DNA of 64,000 nt from Anthoceros angustus (GCA_010909165.1 MU008179.1:992001-1056000), one strand, 5' to 3'; positions 44,795-55,782 are shown, numbered from the stretch's first letter. Numbers and translations are program-made. The notes: generated from the letters alone by a model not told the origin.

Positions 44795-45823
44795 CTATAC
44801 CTCTGAAGTATATCCATCGGACGGGAGTTCGGTTTCCCCTTCGTAGGGTGCCTTGCTCCATGACACAAAAGCTACCTCAGGTGGCCCTACTCTACGGGAC
44901 TTAAAGGTGATACCACTACGACCAAAATCGAAAACACACGCAGTTCCGTACAACCAAGGTCTGCCTATCAAGACCTTGTAGCCTAAATCTGACACTGGTC
45001 TCATGACAATGTAGGTAAGATAGAACGTGAGACCTCCAATCACGGTTGGCACATTTCTCAACACTCCTAACGGTTTCCTTCTGGTCTGGTCCGCCATCCT
45101 CAAGAATACCCGAATCGGACTGAACTTGGTGAACCCAAGGCGATGCGCCGTCTCCTCTGTCATCAAGTTGACCCCTGATCCCGAATCTAACGGCACATTG
45201 GGCACCAAGCACCCTGCAATTTCGATTTCAATTTCTGGTGCCCCCAGATCAACAAGCTCAACCACGTTTACCTCCAGATCCATCGGCCTCCTTCGCGGCT
45301 CCACAGGCTCGGGAATTCCCCTGATCGCCTCCTTCACAATTTTGCGGGATCTTGGACTCACCGCAAGAAGCTGCCTCAAGCTGACCACAAATTCTCGGTC
45401 AAGCAATGCATCGGCGAAACTGGAGATCTTATCTGACAAGGTTTCCTCCCCGTTTGCAGCCCCGATGCTGGTCGGCTCCGACCTTATTTTTAAACTGTCC
45501 ACACCTATGGCCCCTCCTATCGACTGGGTCTCCATAGCCGGCGGATTCACAACTTCGGGTTCCGCAACCTCTACCTCCATCTTTGCATGCTGAGTGAGCC
45601 TTCTTAGCTCATCCTCCAACATTGCTGCTACTTCCCTACTAATGTCAGGAGGAAACACCTTTCCTCCCCCTCCTCCGCTTGTTGGTAGGTCGCCCTCCCA
45701 AGCACCAGTAGTTCCCTCATGGACCTCCTCATTTTCCTCCTCCTCTGCCAAATTCCGGCTTCCACGAGTCTCCGGTGGCCAAGGTGAGTCCTCCCTCACC
45801 TTCCTCTTCTTCCTCTCGCTCAC
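44795..45823 (-). pseudogene. Gypsy protease-containing frame
   Basis: A 342-codon open frame. The first half is acidic and low in structure. Retropepsin follows near residues 205-300, with active site PLDSGSGVNLM, flap-like region RVFLRMADQTRRKPLGVL and closing motif YKVLIGRPWLYGTACVFDF. Protease would cut the Gag-Pol polyprotein. The frame starts after a frame change from gag: the gag frame runs through a TAA at 45958 and stays open about 46 codons further. This suggests one original polyprotein. Confidence 0.85.
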
Positions 45824-45957
45824 GCACGGTCCTTCTCCCGTCGCTCGGATCTAGTGGTGACCTTGGCCACCAGCAACCCTTCTTCCTCACTCATTTCTCC
45901 CTCATATCCTTCTTCCACAATCCCAGAGTACACATTGTCTCCATCCAGAAGATCGAA

Positions 45958-48121
45958 TTATGCTTCCACCTTCAAAACTGGCGTTGAAGTCACAGTGATA
46001 GCAGTTTCGGGGTTGGAAGGTGCTCCTTCTGTTGTAGGCTCTGTGAACCTCACTCCTGGACGTGTCGGCACTACTCGTGGCACCCCTGAACACCTCGGAT
46101 CTCCAGCCTTGTGTCCCAGTTCTTTGCACACTTGACAGAAAGGTACATACCCCATTTGTCTCTTTGGTTCTGGGCAATCATTGGAATAGTGACCAGGTGC
46201 TCCACAATTGTAACAACATCCCGGTGGAATTGCTGTTGGTCGCTGAGATGGTTCTGGTCTCCATGGACCTAGCGAGGTAGGCCGAGACGCGTACCTCATG
46301 ATTGGCGGTGCTGCAGGCTGGTAGGTTGCCCTCATCGACTGAGGCGGTCGACCTCCAGTGACTGCCTGCACCTGGTAAGCCTCATCCACATACCAATAAT
46401 CACCGGGCATGACCGGCTCCACATGATTCACTGCATGGCGTGGGGCTCGTATACATTCCCGGTTGGTGTGCCCAGATTGGTGACAAATCGAGCAATACAC
46501 CAACTGTCTTGCAGGGGCGGGCGATCTACGTGTGGCTTGATTCTTCACAGCCTTGACTTCCAACTCCGTTAATCGCTTGGTCAAGGCTTCAACCTGACCC
46601 GCAATTCCTCCTCCTGCAGTGGACGTTTCTCCCTTCTCCATCCGCCGCACTGTTTTCCCTTTTCTTTCCTTCTCCAGTGCGCGCTCAGCCTCCTCTTGCC
46701 TCTTCTTAACCTTCTCTAGATCTTTCCTCATCCGTCGTTCGTAGGCTTTCTCAGATTCTTCATCGGATGACGAGTTTTCCTGGGTACCACTCTCCTCACT
46801 CTCGGAAGATGAAGATGAAGATGAAGAGGGGGAGGAAGAAGAAGAAGAAGACAAACTAGATCTCCTGGACCCCTTCCTCTTCTTATGACTCCTTCTCTTT
46901 TTCCTCCTCCTGCCCAACTCTGCCGACTCCCACTCTTCTGCCAAGCGGATTGCTCCAGCCAAAGTTTTAGTCCCTCGTCGACAATGTACCTCCATTTTCC
47001 TTGATAGACCGCTCACAAACCAATCCAGCGCTTGCTCCTGCGAGTAACCCGATGTGGGAGGATTGCCCGGAGTCACAGGTGCACACTTGGGGACTCGATC
47101 CAAATATCCATAGAACCGTTCAACGTAATCAAACAATGACTCCCGTTTCTTCCTGCGAAGGGTTCTCAACTTTGCCAAGGTGTGGTGGGCACGAGCCCTC
47201 GGCGATTGAGCGGTCTTCAAAGAATCCCAATCTCACAGGCGCACTTGCCCGTAAGTTCGACCAGCCTTTGGGCATGCCCCTCGGCCGGGAAAATTCGCAA
47301 CCGATCAGCCACGGTGTCCTCCAGATTAGCATGAGACACATGCTCAAAAGTGCGCACAAATGCCTCCGCATCGTCGCCCTTCTTCTTCTCCCCAAACTTG
47401 ACATATTGTTGCCGACTGTGAGGTTGAGGCAAACCTCCTCCCCCTCCTGCAGTTCCACTCATGTTACTTGACCTGATTGCACCTGACGAATTCAAGTTAC
47501 CTCCTCCTCGTGGCGCGCGATCAACCAGCGTTCCCTGGCGGGATGTCGGCACAAAGTCTCGAACACGGCCTGGGTGAGGTGTCCCCTCGGACGCGTCCAC
47601 CAAGGTAGTAAGTCGAGGTAATCCGGTCAAGACTAGCTGCAAGATCTTGACCACACTTGGAATTACTACTCATCCGTCCTCCCTCCCTCTTCTTCCTCTG
47701 AAGATGAGCTAGATCCACCACGGCTACGGGGTTCCCAATGTTGAGAAGGCCCAGCTTCCACAAATGAAGCTCTTAAATTCAACCCGTATCCTCGTTCATG
47801 CACCTCTTCTTCACGTTCGCCTTGCAGCACCAATTCTTCCTCGACAACCTCCTTTCTTTCGCTATCCGTGACCTCGTCGCCCTCTTCTTCACTAGCAGCA
47901 ACCTCCTCCTCTTCTTCGCTCACAGCGCCCTTGCAAGCAAGCGCAAAAGCGGCTTCTTCCTCAATTGCCCGTGCCTCTTCTTCCTCTTGAATTCGGCGTG
48001 CTGCAGTTGCAGCACTTTCTTCTCGTAATCGTTCCCTCCTTGCAGCTCGTAGATCTCTAGCAGAGACAGGTGGAGGCGATCTCCCTCGTTCAACTCTTAT
48101 CCCCTTCCTCCTGCTAGACAT
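45958..48121 (-). pseudogene. Gypsy gag
   Basis: From ATG 48121 (MSSRRKGIRVERGRS) through frames 48121-47666, 47654-47217 and 47220-45958. The N-terminal part is Glu-rich. A Gag core (KFGEKKKGDDAEAFVRTFEHV...RLRIFPAE) lies near 47300, and FDYVERFYGYLDRVP near 47130. Then come an Arg/Lys and Ser-rich linker, a coiled coil, and three zinc knuckles: CSICHQSGHTNREC (about 46490), CYNCGAPGHYSNDC (about 46200) and a CQVCKELGHKAGDPRC variant (about 46130). Two frame changes separate the pieces. The last frame alone is 420 codons. Confidence 0.88.
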
Positions 48122-48273
48122 CTGCAACCATCCTCATGACCCTTCAACACACAGCTGTCAATATGGGAAACCCCCCTGCACGTGCCTCCATCAGCGTGGG
48201 AGAGTTCACCAACAACAATCAACTACCAGAGAGATGGGTTTCCCCCCCACACCGCACGTCTATCAAGGCACAA

Positions 48274-48293
48274 GATCCCCGGCAACGGCGCCA
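48274..48293 (-). promoter_or_regulatory. tRNA-Asp-type primer binding site
   Basis: TGGCGCCGTTGCCGGGGATC on the minus strand, 4 bp inside the 5' LTR end. This site is typical of plant Athila/Tat gypsy elements and is perfectly kept. Confidence 0.85.
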
Positions 48294-49549
48294 AAAATGT
48301 GGTGGGCAGATCCCGGGGCTTCCGAGATTCACCCTGTAGCGTCCACACTTATCCCACTGTCGCTTAGCACGTTGGGTTTCGTCCCATGAGATCTTGGTTG
48401 TCAGCCGAGCGCTGAAGGTTCAACCCATGCACACATTTATTTACAACCACCCAGCCCCTCAACAAGCAAGGCATCATCCTACTTCCCTCAGCGGCTACAC
48501 TACTTGCCTTGAAAATTCACCAATTCTGCCTACAACGACACGACACTATCGTAGGCCATGCCTCACAAGCGTGGAATCACCGTGGGCACCAGGGGACCCC
48601 GATCCGCACCGCAATGTTATCCTCCCGGCGGGGCTAGCTCCTTACCCTTTGGAGCACGTTCTGCTTGTGATTTGGGACACCTCCTTAGGCTCGCCTTGGG
48701 CCTTGGCTATGATCTACACGCTAAGTCCCTCCTCAATATTCGGTTCCTCTACCATCATCAACGCTTTTCTTCCCTACACACCTACTTACTCTCCTTCCAT
48801 GACCTCCTACTCTAATACCACTCTAGCTTATTGATTCCAACTCGCCCTTACGCGCCTGGGGTCCGTCTGAATCAACAAGTTTTCCTTGGGCGGTTCTTGT
48901 GTAGTTCACGGACATGAGAACCTCCAGTCTTTCCTGCGGTCTACCCTCAAGAGAGTTCCTTGAGCATCGCCACACACTCAAAGCAAAGCAATTCACACAG
49001 CAACCATTCACAAGGGGAGCAACTCGCAGAGACACTGCGGAGCAGGCCCTCCGCCAAGCACTCGACCGCAAACTCCCTCTCTACCGGGCCTTCGTTAGCT
49101 TGCGGCACGAACTTCCTTCACAAGGAGCAAAGGACTCGAGGTAGGGAGCGCAAGACACGATAATTTTACTTCACAAGCTCCCTCCTTTTGTAGGGAGGTC
49201 CTCACACACCTCCACAGCGCGCCCTCACAGCCTGCCTCACTCCTTATTTTAGTGTATCCTAGAATTTTTAAGTTCGACATCCAAGCATCTTGGGTGAAAT
49301 TCTATTCTAGCAAATTCTACCTATGTGAGCCTTAATGGCTCTGTCAACATTCCTATCCAGCTAGTCAACACACCCTCTTGGGTTGACAAGCATTAATCTG
49401 TCCTCCCTAAAGAAAAGTCTTCCCCTAAGCAATGAGCCCACGCTCCAAGCTACCACCACCCTCTTCAATTACCTCTAGATGCCGTCGCTTGGGTGATCCT
49501 ACGGATGTAGGGCCACCCTCTACACCTCCTACGGACGTAGGGTCACTTC

Positions 49550-50681
49550 TTATGGCCCTACCGCCTCCACGCCTCCACCTCGAGAAGGTCTCCCGTGAGC
49601 GGATCTTGCTCCATGCCTTCCTCTTCCTCCTCCAGTCATCCTCACGGCTTGCTCATTCATTTCTTCCCATTCGACTCATCGACTCCACGTCTCGCTTGGG
49701 TCACAAGGTCCATGACCTTCAAACCTTACGCTTCTAGCATCCTTCTATCATCACCGTGGGGGTGCCAACCTCTCCCTCAAAGCTCTACCAGATCAGCCTT
49801 GATTCTAGCGGTCCTATTGGCCGAATTAACTTTGTAGGTTGCGATATTTGTTCTTCAAGTCTTCCAAGTCTGCCACTGGGCCCCCCACACTTCTCTTGCA
49901 AAGCCTCCCTTTCCACGCCATGCCCCACTTGTATGGACATAGCATGATACTTCTCCTCCGCATCGTGGGGCGCCTCAACATCCTCTTTTGCAAGGTATGA
50001 TCGGCTCGAACCTTCTCTTCGCACAACCAGCGGCGTACCATGTCCTCGGCTTTCTTGCGACTCTCTTCCTCTTGCGAGGCCCTACGATTAGCTTCTCTCA
50101 CACCCCTTGGCTCCTTCCAACTCCGCTTGGAGGAGTCCCATGACTCTTGTAGGGTCTCCTTCTCCTTCTCAATTCTCCTACCTCGAGGTCCTTGCCATTT
50201 AATAACTCATCCTTAGTCTCCAAGGCTCTGGACCTCCTTTACATCCTTCTTGGCCATCGCCATGGCACACACCAATTGTTGGACTTGTTCTCGCATCCCT
50301 CTCTTCTCCAAGACCCATCCTTCCTTCTCCTCAACCTTCCTTTCAAGCTCCATAATCGCAATCCCTCCCCGAGCCTCCTCATTTGGTCTTCCATATACAT
50401 CGGATGTGTTGGCAGACCCCTGGATCATCCTTGCATCCCTATTTTCCGATTCCTTCTCCTGCCGTGGCATAGTGAAGTTTATGAAGCACTCCTCTATCAT
50501 CTCCAAGTTGACATAGGGCCAGTGGCCATACACCCATTGCAATTGCACGTTGGGTTCTCCAAGAACTGCCGGAATGCTACCAAGTGCCTAGCCTCCACGT
50601 GCGAAGCAATTAAATCTCATCCTCTTCTCCTGGCTCCCTAGCAACCAATTTGCCCTTCTTAGGTGTAGGCGCTTTCACCAT
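49550..50681 (-). pseudogene. Second copy of the LTR-encoded YGRHW/coiled-coil frame
   Basis: Starts at ATG 50681 (MVKAPTPKKGKLVA) and is homologous throughout to 38333-37166: the YGHW block near 50530 (one codon shorter than the left copy), coiled coil to about 49790, and the acidic tail and stop near 49550. It carries more frame breaks than the left copy, including a stop soon after residue 20. Confidence 0.6.
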
Positions 50682-51469
50682 CTTGCACCTTTAAAATCAC
50701 TGCACAAACAAGACAAGCTTGGGCACGCCCACGTGCTCGTTTCCACCTAGTGGTCACCTCAGTGCCTACACACAATTGCGAGATTTCTTCACTCGCCACA
50801 CAAGATCCACCAGGAGAGCAACTTCATCCCCTTTTCCACTTACTTCCTCTTCACTCCACAGTCCCACCTAGCTCAAACTTGGTGTCCTCACAACATACAC
50901 CTCCTTACGTGCCCAAATCCCTCACTTGCAAGGTTCTGGGCACACAAAAAATCAGCGCCCTTGCTCTCTTCACAGTCGTGCGTCAAATCCCTTCACACAC
51001 AACTCCTTACGCACGCACACCACCTTCTCCTTGCACACACACGGCACCGCGTTCCCACCAAGTCCTTGCTCTAGCTTTCCGTGCATGCCCAAGCTCTTCC
51101 TCGCGATTCCTCACGGTGCCCTAGGTGCCACTCCTACACACCCGCTTGCATGGCCCTTTGGTAGTGACAAAAACTCTTGATATAGGCCGTTGATTCCTTG
51201 CCATGTGGCACTATTTCCACCGTCCTCGATTTAGTAGCCCTACTTGTTATAAACACCCTACACTACCTGCCTTACATATTTATGGATAATTATTCCTAAT
51301 ATACCCTATTTATCCTCAACCTTGCATACAGACCCTTTTAACAACTTCCTAGGTTGAAACCTGCCTAATACGAAAAGCTTGCTTCCCAAGTATCCAAGTA
51401 GGGTGTCGCGCCCACCTCCGCCCACGTAGGGAGACCAGGGGAGACACTCTCATGACACTCTCATCCTAC

Positions 51470-51865
51470 CTACCTATCCAACTATATCCAACTACCGTCC
51501 GTAGGGAGTGTCACCCTACCTGCTACTTCACGACACTGTCCGTAGGGAGTGTCACCCTACCTGCTACTTCACGACACTCCTACCTGCTACTTCACCCCTA
51601 CCTGCTACTTCACCCACCGTCCGTACTGCCCATGACCTATCTATGTAGGGTCACCTTTGTCACCCTACGTCTACTATGTAGGGTCACCTTTGTCACCCTA
51701 CGTCTACTATGTAGGGTCACCTTGTCACCCCACGTCTACTATGTAGGGTCACCTTTGTCACCCCTGCCCACTATGTAGGGTCACCTTTGTCACCCTACGT
51801 CTACTATGTAGGGTCACCTTTGTCACCCTACGTCTACTCTATGTCACCCTACGCCTACTCTATGT
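51470..51865. repeat. GTAGGGTCACC minisatellite in the right LTR
   Basis: At least six units of about 34 bp, CACCCTACGTCTACTATG then TAGGGTCACCTTTGT, nearly identical to each other, next to tandem CACCCTACCTGCTACTTC units (51500-51610). Longer and cleaner than the left LTR array. Confidence 0.85.
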
Positions 51866-51872
51866 AGGGTTA

Positions 51873-52088
51873 GAAGAAGAAGAAGAATTTTATTTGAGTC
51901 CACTAAGGACGGATTTCCGTCATGGGACTTGGTACTTGACAACTTGTACCATGGTGTGCCTAAGCTACTTGCACCAAGGGCATCCACTCCTTTAGGCACC
52001 CCATCTAAGCACCGATCTAGGCTCGGGATGCTTAATCACGGCGTTCATAAATGTGTGTCCATTTGGCCTAAGCCATTTGGACACCCCA
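51873..52088 (-). mobile_element. SINE-like insertion present in only one LTR
   Basis: About 215 bp absent from the equivalent place in the left LTR (near 39490). On the minus strand it ends in CAAATAAAATTCTTCTTCTT, i.e. a (TTC)n tail as in some plant SINEs. No clear target duplication, and box A/B assignment is weak. It could equally be ancestral sequence lost from the left LTR. Confidence 0.35.
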
Positions 52089-52737
52089 CGACGCCAACCA
52101 TCACCCTACATCTACCTTGTAGGATGCACCTCCCCTACGGGAGTGCCATGCCACGTCCACTACCACCCCTACACCTCCTTCGCGTAGGGTGCACCACTCA
52201 AACCTCTCCCAATTAGCTCTCATGTGACACGCCTATAATGTGAAACACCCCACACAAAAGGTGCCCCATCCCGGTACTAATCCACCCCTAGGACGCTTAA
52301 CTCGAGTTCTTACATTCCATTGTCCAACACACCCAATTGACTTGTGCATAACACTCATCAAGAATAAAATGAACTTATCCTCGGTGAACTTCTCACGCCT
52401 CCACAACATCTCGTACCAACCCTCCTTGCTATCCATTTCTCCTCGCGGCCATCACACGGCCTCCCTTCACTTTCACTTGCAGCCCCACTGCAAATTCCGC
52501 CGTCGTGATGCACACCCCGTGGTGATCTCTTCCCCATGTTGCAGCCCACCTGCAACACCCTTCCTGTGGTCTTGCCTCTACCTAGATCTCTACTTGCACT
52601 CACTTGAGTCTGAGCTTCCACCAAGAAATACCCAGCAATTCCTTTGGCACTTTTCCGAGTTCGTTTTGATCCAAGTTTTGTCAACTCCAACCAAAAAAAA
52701 ATGAATGGCCCAAAGTTTTGCATTTCACACCGGGCTC

Positions 52738-52852
52738 CCTCTAGAGTGTAGTCCGTAGCTCCTCCGGAGTGTGCTCCAGAGTCCTTCGGCCTACTCCGGA
52801 GTCCCTCGATCTACTCCGGAGTGCAGTCCGGAGTGCTCCGGACTTATTTCTT
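52738..52852. repeat. Array of CTCCGGAG palindromes
   Basis: Six or more variants of ACTCCGGAGT / GTCCGGAGTG in about 110 bp next to the gypsy right end. Related motifs (GTCCGGACTT, CACTCCGAGGCGGTCCGG) occupy the 46 bp left in front of the element (35817-35862). Confidence 0.75.
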
Positions 52853-52859
52853 CCTTTCC

Positions 52860-53434
52860 GCCTTATTTTCTACTCCACCCCTACGAAAAAAAACAAAACT
52901 TAACTCATTTCCTACCCCATGGGAGAGTCCGCGGTCCACACCATGTTATCTCCCCGCCCTTCTCCGATTTGGTCGCCTGGCCCTTCGTCCTCTGCTGCTA
53001 AATCCATGGGCCCTCCTTCCTCGTTGCTGGTCTGGTGAATCCTCCCATAAACTCTCCACCGTTTTTCCATGAACCCAAGTCCCAGCTCTCTCACCAATTC
53101 TCCAGCTCGGACCCTCCATTAGTCCATATTGGGCCATTGGGCTGTCGAAATTTCCGCTGCGGCCTTGGGCGCCATGCTCCTGCAAAAACCTCACTGCTCA
53201 CGGCGCCTCGAATTGCTGATAGCTCGCCTCAGAATCTCCAACTTGGTCGGTCCCCCAGGGTTTCTTCCTTCCCAAACTCGCGAGCTTCCCGCCACTGTGG
53301 CCGCCTTCTTGACCTCGATCTGAGCTCTGTTACCTGTCGGAATTGCAGGAGCTACCAGGTTGCCGCGCGCGATGCCTTCCGAGTTCCCTTAGGGTTATAT
53401 TTCCCCGAAACTCCTCCTACCACGGTAGGAGTTC
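52860..53434. other. Unassigned stretch beside the gypsy element
   Basis: Moderate GC. An 82-codon minus-strand frame (53194-52946) and a 185-codon plus-strand frame (53035-53592) overlap, and neither shows a recognisable domain. It probably belongs to the unclassified unit that continues to 63384. Confidence 0.3.
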
Positions 53435-54085
53435 CTACCGGGGCCGTTTCTTCTTCCTCACCCCTTCCTGGGGTGATTCTCTCCCCCTGTGAAGCTCCTC
53501 CCGCTTCACTCGCTTCTTCCTGGTGCGAAGTTCCTTCACCCCTGTTGCTTGGGACACTCTCCGCTCGCCTACCTGCAATTTCTCTTGCTTGATAGGTCCT
53601 TGTCTTTTCGCCTCCGTCTTTAAGAATTCAACTCTCCTCTTGGCGGCTCCTATGTCTACCTTGCTGAACATCTCCCCTATGCGCAGCATCTCTTCCAACA
53701 TGTCTAAGTGTCCTTTCTTACCCCCGGGAGACTCAGGGCCTTTGCCTTGCTCATGGGATCTTACATCCCTTGCTTCCCTATGATGAGCTCCCCGCTCATC
53801 ACTTGGTGGGGCAACTCTTCCCACCGTGACTCCATCCGCTCGCCCACCTAACGGGGCCGGTTGCCTTCTTATCTCCCGCTTGGGAGCTTCCAAACCATGA
53901 CTTCCTTTCCCTCCTACCGTGGTAGGAGGTGCTCCTACCACCGTAGGACTACTTCCTACTGTGGTAGGACTAGTTCCTACCACCGTAGGTCTTGTCATGA
54001 GAGGGCGAGAGGGGTCCCAAACCACTGTGGGAACACCTCCCACCGTGGTGATCTCTTCCCACCGTGGTAGGATCTATCCTACCTT
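53405..54085. repeat. CCTACC-NN-GGTAGG palindrome cluster 1 (largely coding)
   Basis: Copies at about 53408, 53920, 53938, 53958, 53980 and 54055, some with one arm degraded. Spacing inside the coding array is close to 24 nt, which keeps the reading frame. Confidence 0.8.
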
Positions 54086-54704
54086 CCATCTCCGCATCTT
54101 CTGCGGTCCAAACTTCAAATCCCCCTACAACTTCTCCTTGCAAGTCCTCCTGCACATCCTCTGGCCTATCTTTTGGAGGGATTCCTTCCAGCAACAATGT
54201 TCCAGGTGGTGCTGCGGGTACCTCCTTTAGCTGCAAAGCACCAAGCAATCCCTGTCCCTCTCCCGACTGTAAGTATACAACGTTAAAGGGATGCTTGGAA
54301 TCATCCAACTCCTTACTTGTGAGCAGCCCCTCTACTTCCCACAAATGCACTAGATAAGTGCTAAGATAGCACGGCCGTGGACTACCTTTATCCGACGCGT
54401 TGGGTTTCAGCAACTTTTCCCGGTGGTAGATGTATGCTTCATACATGATGAGCCCCCAATCCGGCTTCACTCCTTGAGTGATCTTCCATAGAAAATGGAG
54501 GAAGGTGGTGCTGAAGTATGACACTCTCGGATTGCTCACCAGGTCCAAAACAATCCTTGTGAACAATCTTTACTTGGGCTCCAATATCTGGTCCGTCCGC
54601 CAACCGTTCTTGGATTTAGCCTTCATTCCCCCTTGCATAAGTGTGAGGGCTCCCTTAGGAAGGTCCACCGTTGATGCACGCTTGCCTCCACTTGTTCCTT
54701 CCAT
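53435..54704 (-). pseudogene. Unknown frame with in-frame PTTVG palindrome repeats
   Basis: From ATG 54704, the frame reads through one in-frame TAA near 54577 and one frame change near 54040. The first part (MFTRIVLDLV, then a YHREKLLKPN and YLVHLWEVEGLL region, near 54560-54330) looks like a folded helical domain. Next is a Pro/Asp/Glu stretch, then 8-residue repeats PTVVGTSP / PTTVGSSP (54000-53917), each encoded by a CCTACC-NN-GGTAGG palindrome. The C-terminus is basic and helical (LDMLEEMLRIGEMFSKVDIG, then Lys/Arg-rich). It is divergent from the frame at 55693. No family recognised; the helical domain recalls plant transposon-associated proteins, but I cannot confirm that. Confidence 0.45.
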
Positions 54705-54737
54705 CAACGTGATCCCGCTATCCTTGCTATCCAGCCT

Positions 54738-54830
54738 GATCCTACCGCCGTAGGAGTAACTCCTACCGTGGTAGGAGAAGGGGGAAAACGCCTACCATGG
54801 TAGGAGGGTGTCCTACCACGGTAGGAGATG
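54738..54830. repeat. CCTACC-NN-GGTAGG palindrome cluster 2 (between divergent frames)
   Basis: Four copies in about 90 bp, with centres GC, GT, AT and AC, spaced 21-29 nt, in the gap between the starts of the two divergent frames. The variable centre with conserved arms suggests selection for, or spread of, the palindrome itself. Confidence 0.85.
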
Positions 54831-55096
54831 GGTTGGTAAGGAAAGTAGCTTATGTTTTAGGCAGGATAGGCTTGCTGTACATAGGGTCTTTTAGTGGACT
54901 AGATAAATAGGCCAAAATAGGTAATTAAGAAATTAGAGGCTAATTTTTAGTAATTAGAAATTAGGAAAATAAGGGAAAATGGTATTTTAGCATAAGGGGA
55001 TTAGGAAACTAGCATCAACGGTGGGAAGGGTGCCACGTGGCACACATCCAAGGGCAGGATAGAATGGTAGTTACTTTTTTTAACCCTTGGGTGACT

Positions 55097-55104
55097 TATA
55101 AAAG
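55097..55104 (+). promoter_or_regulatory. TATA box (TATAAAAG)
   Basis: A canonical plant TATA box in front of the plus-strand leader (about 55130-55690) and the frame at 55693. Good motif, function inferred. Confidence 0.45.
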
Positions 55105-55692
55105 TGGCTGCAGGTGCCTGTAGGAGGCCATATCTCAGAAACTCAACAAGACAGCCTCACTGCAGGAAGGCGCCGCCACATCGCAAGCTTCCCAAGGCCC
55201 CCATACAGCAACGCGCCGTACACGCGCCCGTGTTGAGGAGGAGAAGAAGGGCGCGAGCCCAACAAGGCGGCGGAAATCCGCCAGGCGCCCAAGAGAAAGG
55301 GCAGGAGGAAATTGAGGAAGAGGAGAAGGGAGAAGAAGGTTGGGGCGCAACCCAACACTTGCCAAGCTCGTGAGGGTGCCTAGGAGGGTGGAGCGTGGTA
55401 GGATTGCTAGGAAAACGTGAAGGAAGAGCTCCTAAATTGCTGTGGCAGGTGTAAGAGTCCATTGGAGAATTTTGGTGAGCTTTCTCTTGTAGGAGAAATT
55501 GGGGTTTTTGAGGACGTCAAGGTGTAAGGGCTGCAGGAGGAGAGCAAGGACAAGGACCTTGGTGCTGTGATCAGGAGCAAATCGCTGAGGAGGAGAAACG
55601 TTTGCAAGGATAGGAAGCTGGCAAGTGCTGCAGAAATTGCAGGAGAAGCATCTCTTTTCTTCAATTTCACGCAAGTACTAACCAAGGAGGCC
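55105..55692 (+). other. Leader of the plus-strand frame
   Basis: Purine-rich, GC-rich leader with open stretches but no assignable domain. Frames here lack a convincing start and I treat it as 5' untranslated sequence. Confidence 0.35.
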
Positions 55693-55782
55693 ATGACCAA
55701 GCCTACCATGACCAAGGGCAAGGAGGTAGTTGCCAAGGAAGGAGCGTCCACCAAGGGAGGTGGCGCAAGAGCGGGTAAGAAG
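55693..55782 (+). pseudogene. YGRHW-domain frame, 5' part, split by copia-2
   Basis: From ATG 55693 (MTKPTMTKGKEVVAKEG), a basic N-terminus cut by copia-2 after codon 30. Removing the element and one AGAAG duplication joins it in phase to 62811. Compare the basic start of the gypsy LTR frame (MVKAPAPKKGKLVA). Confidence 0.55.

Larger units (their letters stand above)
35863..52729 (-). mobile_element. Ty3/gypsy LTR retrotransposon, Tat/Athila-like, with giant LTRs
   Basis: A 16.9 kb minus-strand element. Its LTRs are 4,269 bp (35863-40131) and 4,432 bp (48298-52729), beginning TGTGAAATGC and ending CCACA in element sense. The primer site TGGCGCCGTTGCCGGGGATC (48274-48293, minus) is the tRNA-Asp-type site known from Athila/Tat-like elements. 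The polypurine tract GTGGGGAGGGGAGCA adjoins the left LTR (40132-40149). Internal order is gag, protease, reverse transcriptase, RNase H, integrase, as in Ty3/gypsy. The flanks share CCGG (35859-35862, 52730-52733) but no perfect 5 bp duplication. Each LTR carries a long reading frame. About 1 kb around RT/RNase H is tandemly duplicated. Confidence 0.93.
48298..52729 (-). repeat. 5' LTR of the gypsy element (4.4 kb)
   Basis: Partner of 35863-40131. It differs by many small indels concentrated at CTG/CAG sites, and by an extra segment of about 215 bp at 51873-52088. Confidence 0.92.

Noticed and set aside
51610-51860. Regular repeat and spacer pattern resembling a CRISPR array
   Set aside because: Units are uniform, without unique spacers, no cas genes are present and the setting is a plant LTR. 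It is a minisatellite.
53917-54000. CCTACC palindromes as terminal inverted repeats of a small DNA transposon
   Set aside because: There are many copies at 21-29 nt spacing inside and outside a frame, with no target duplication and no element body between them.
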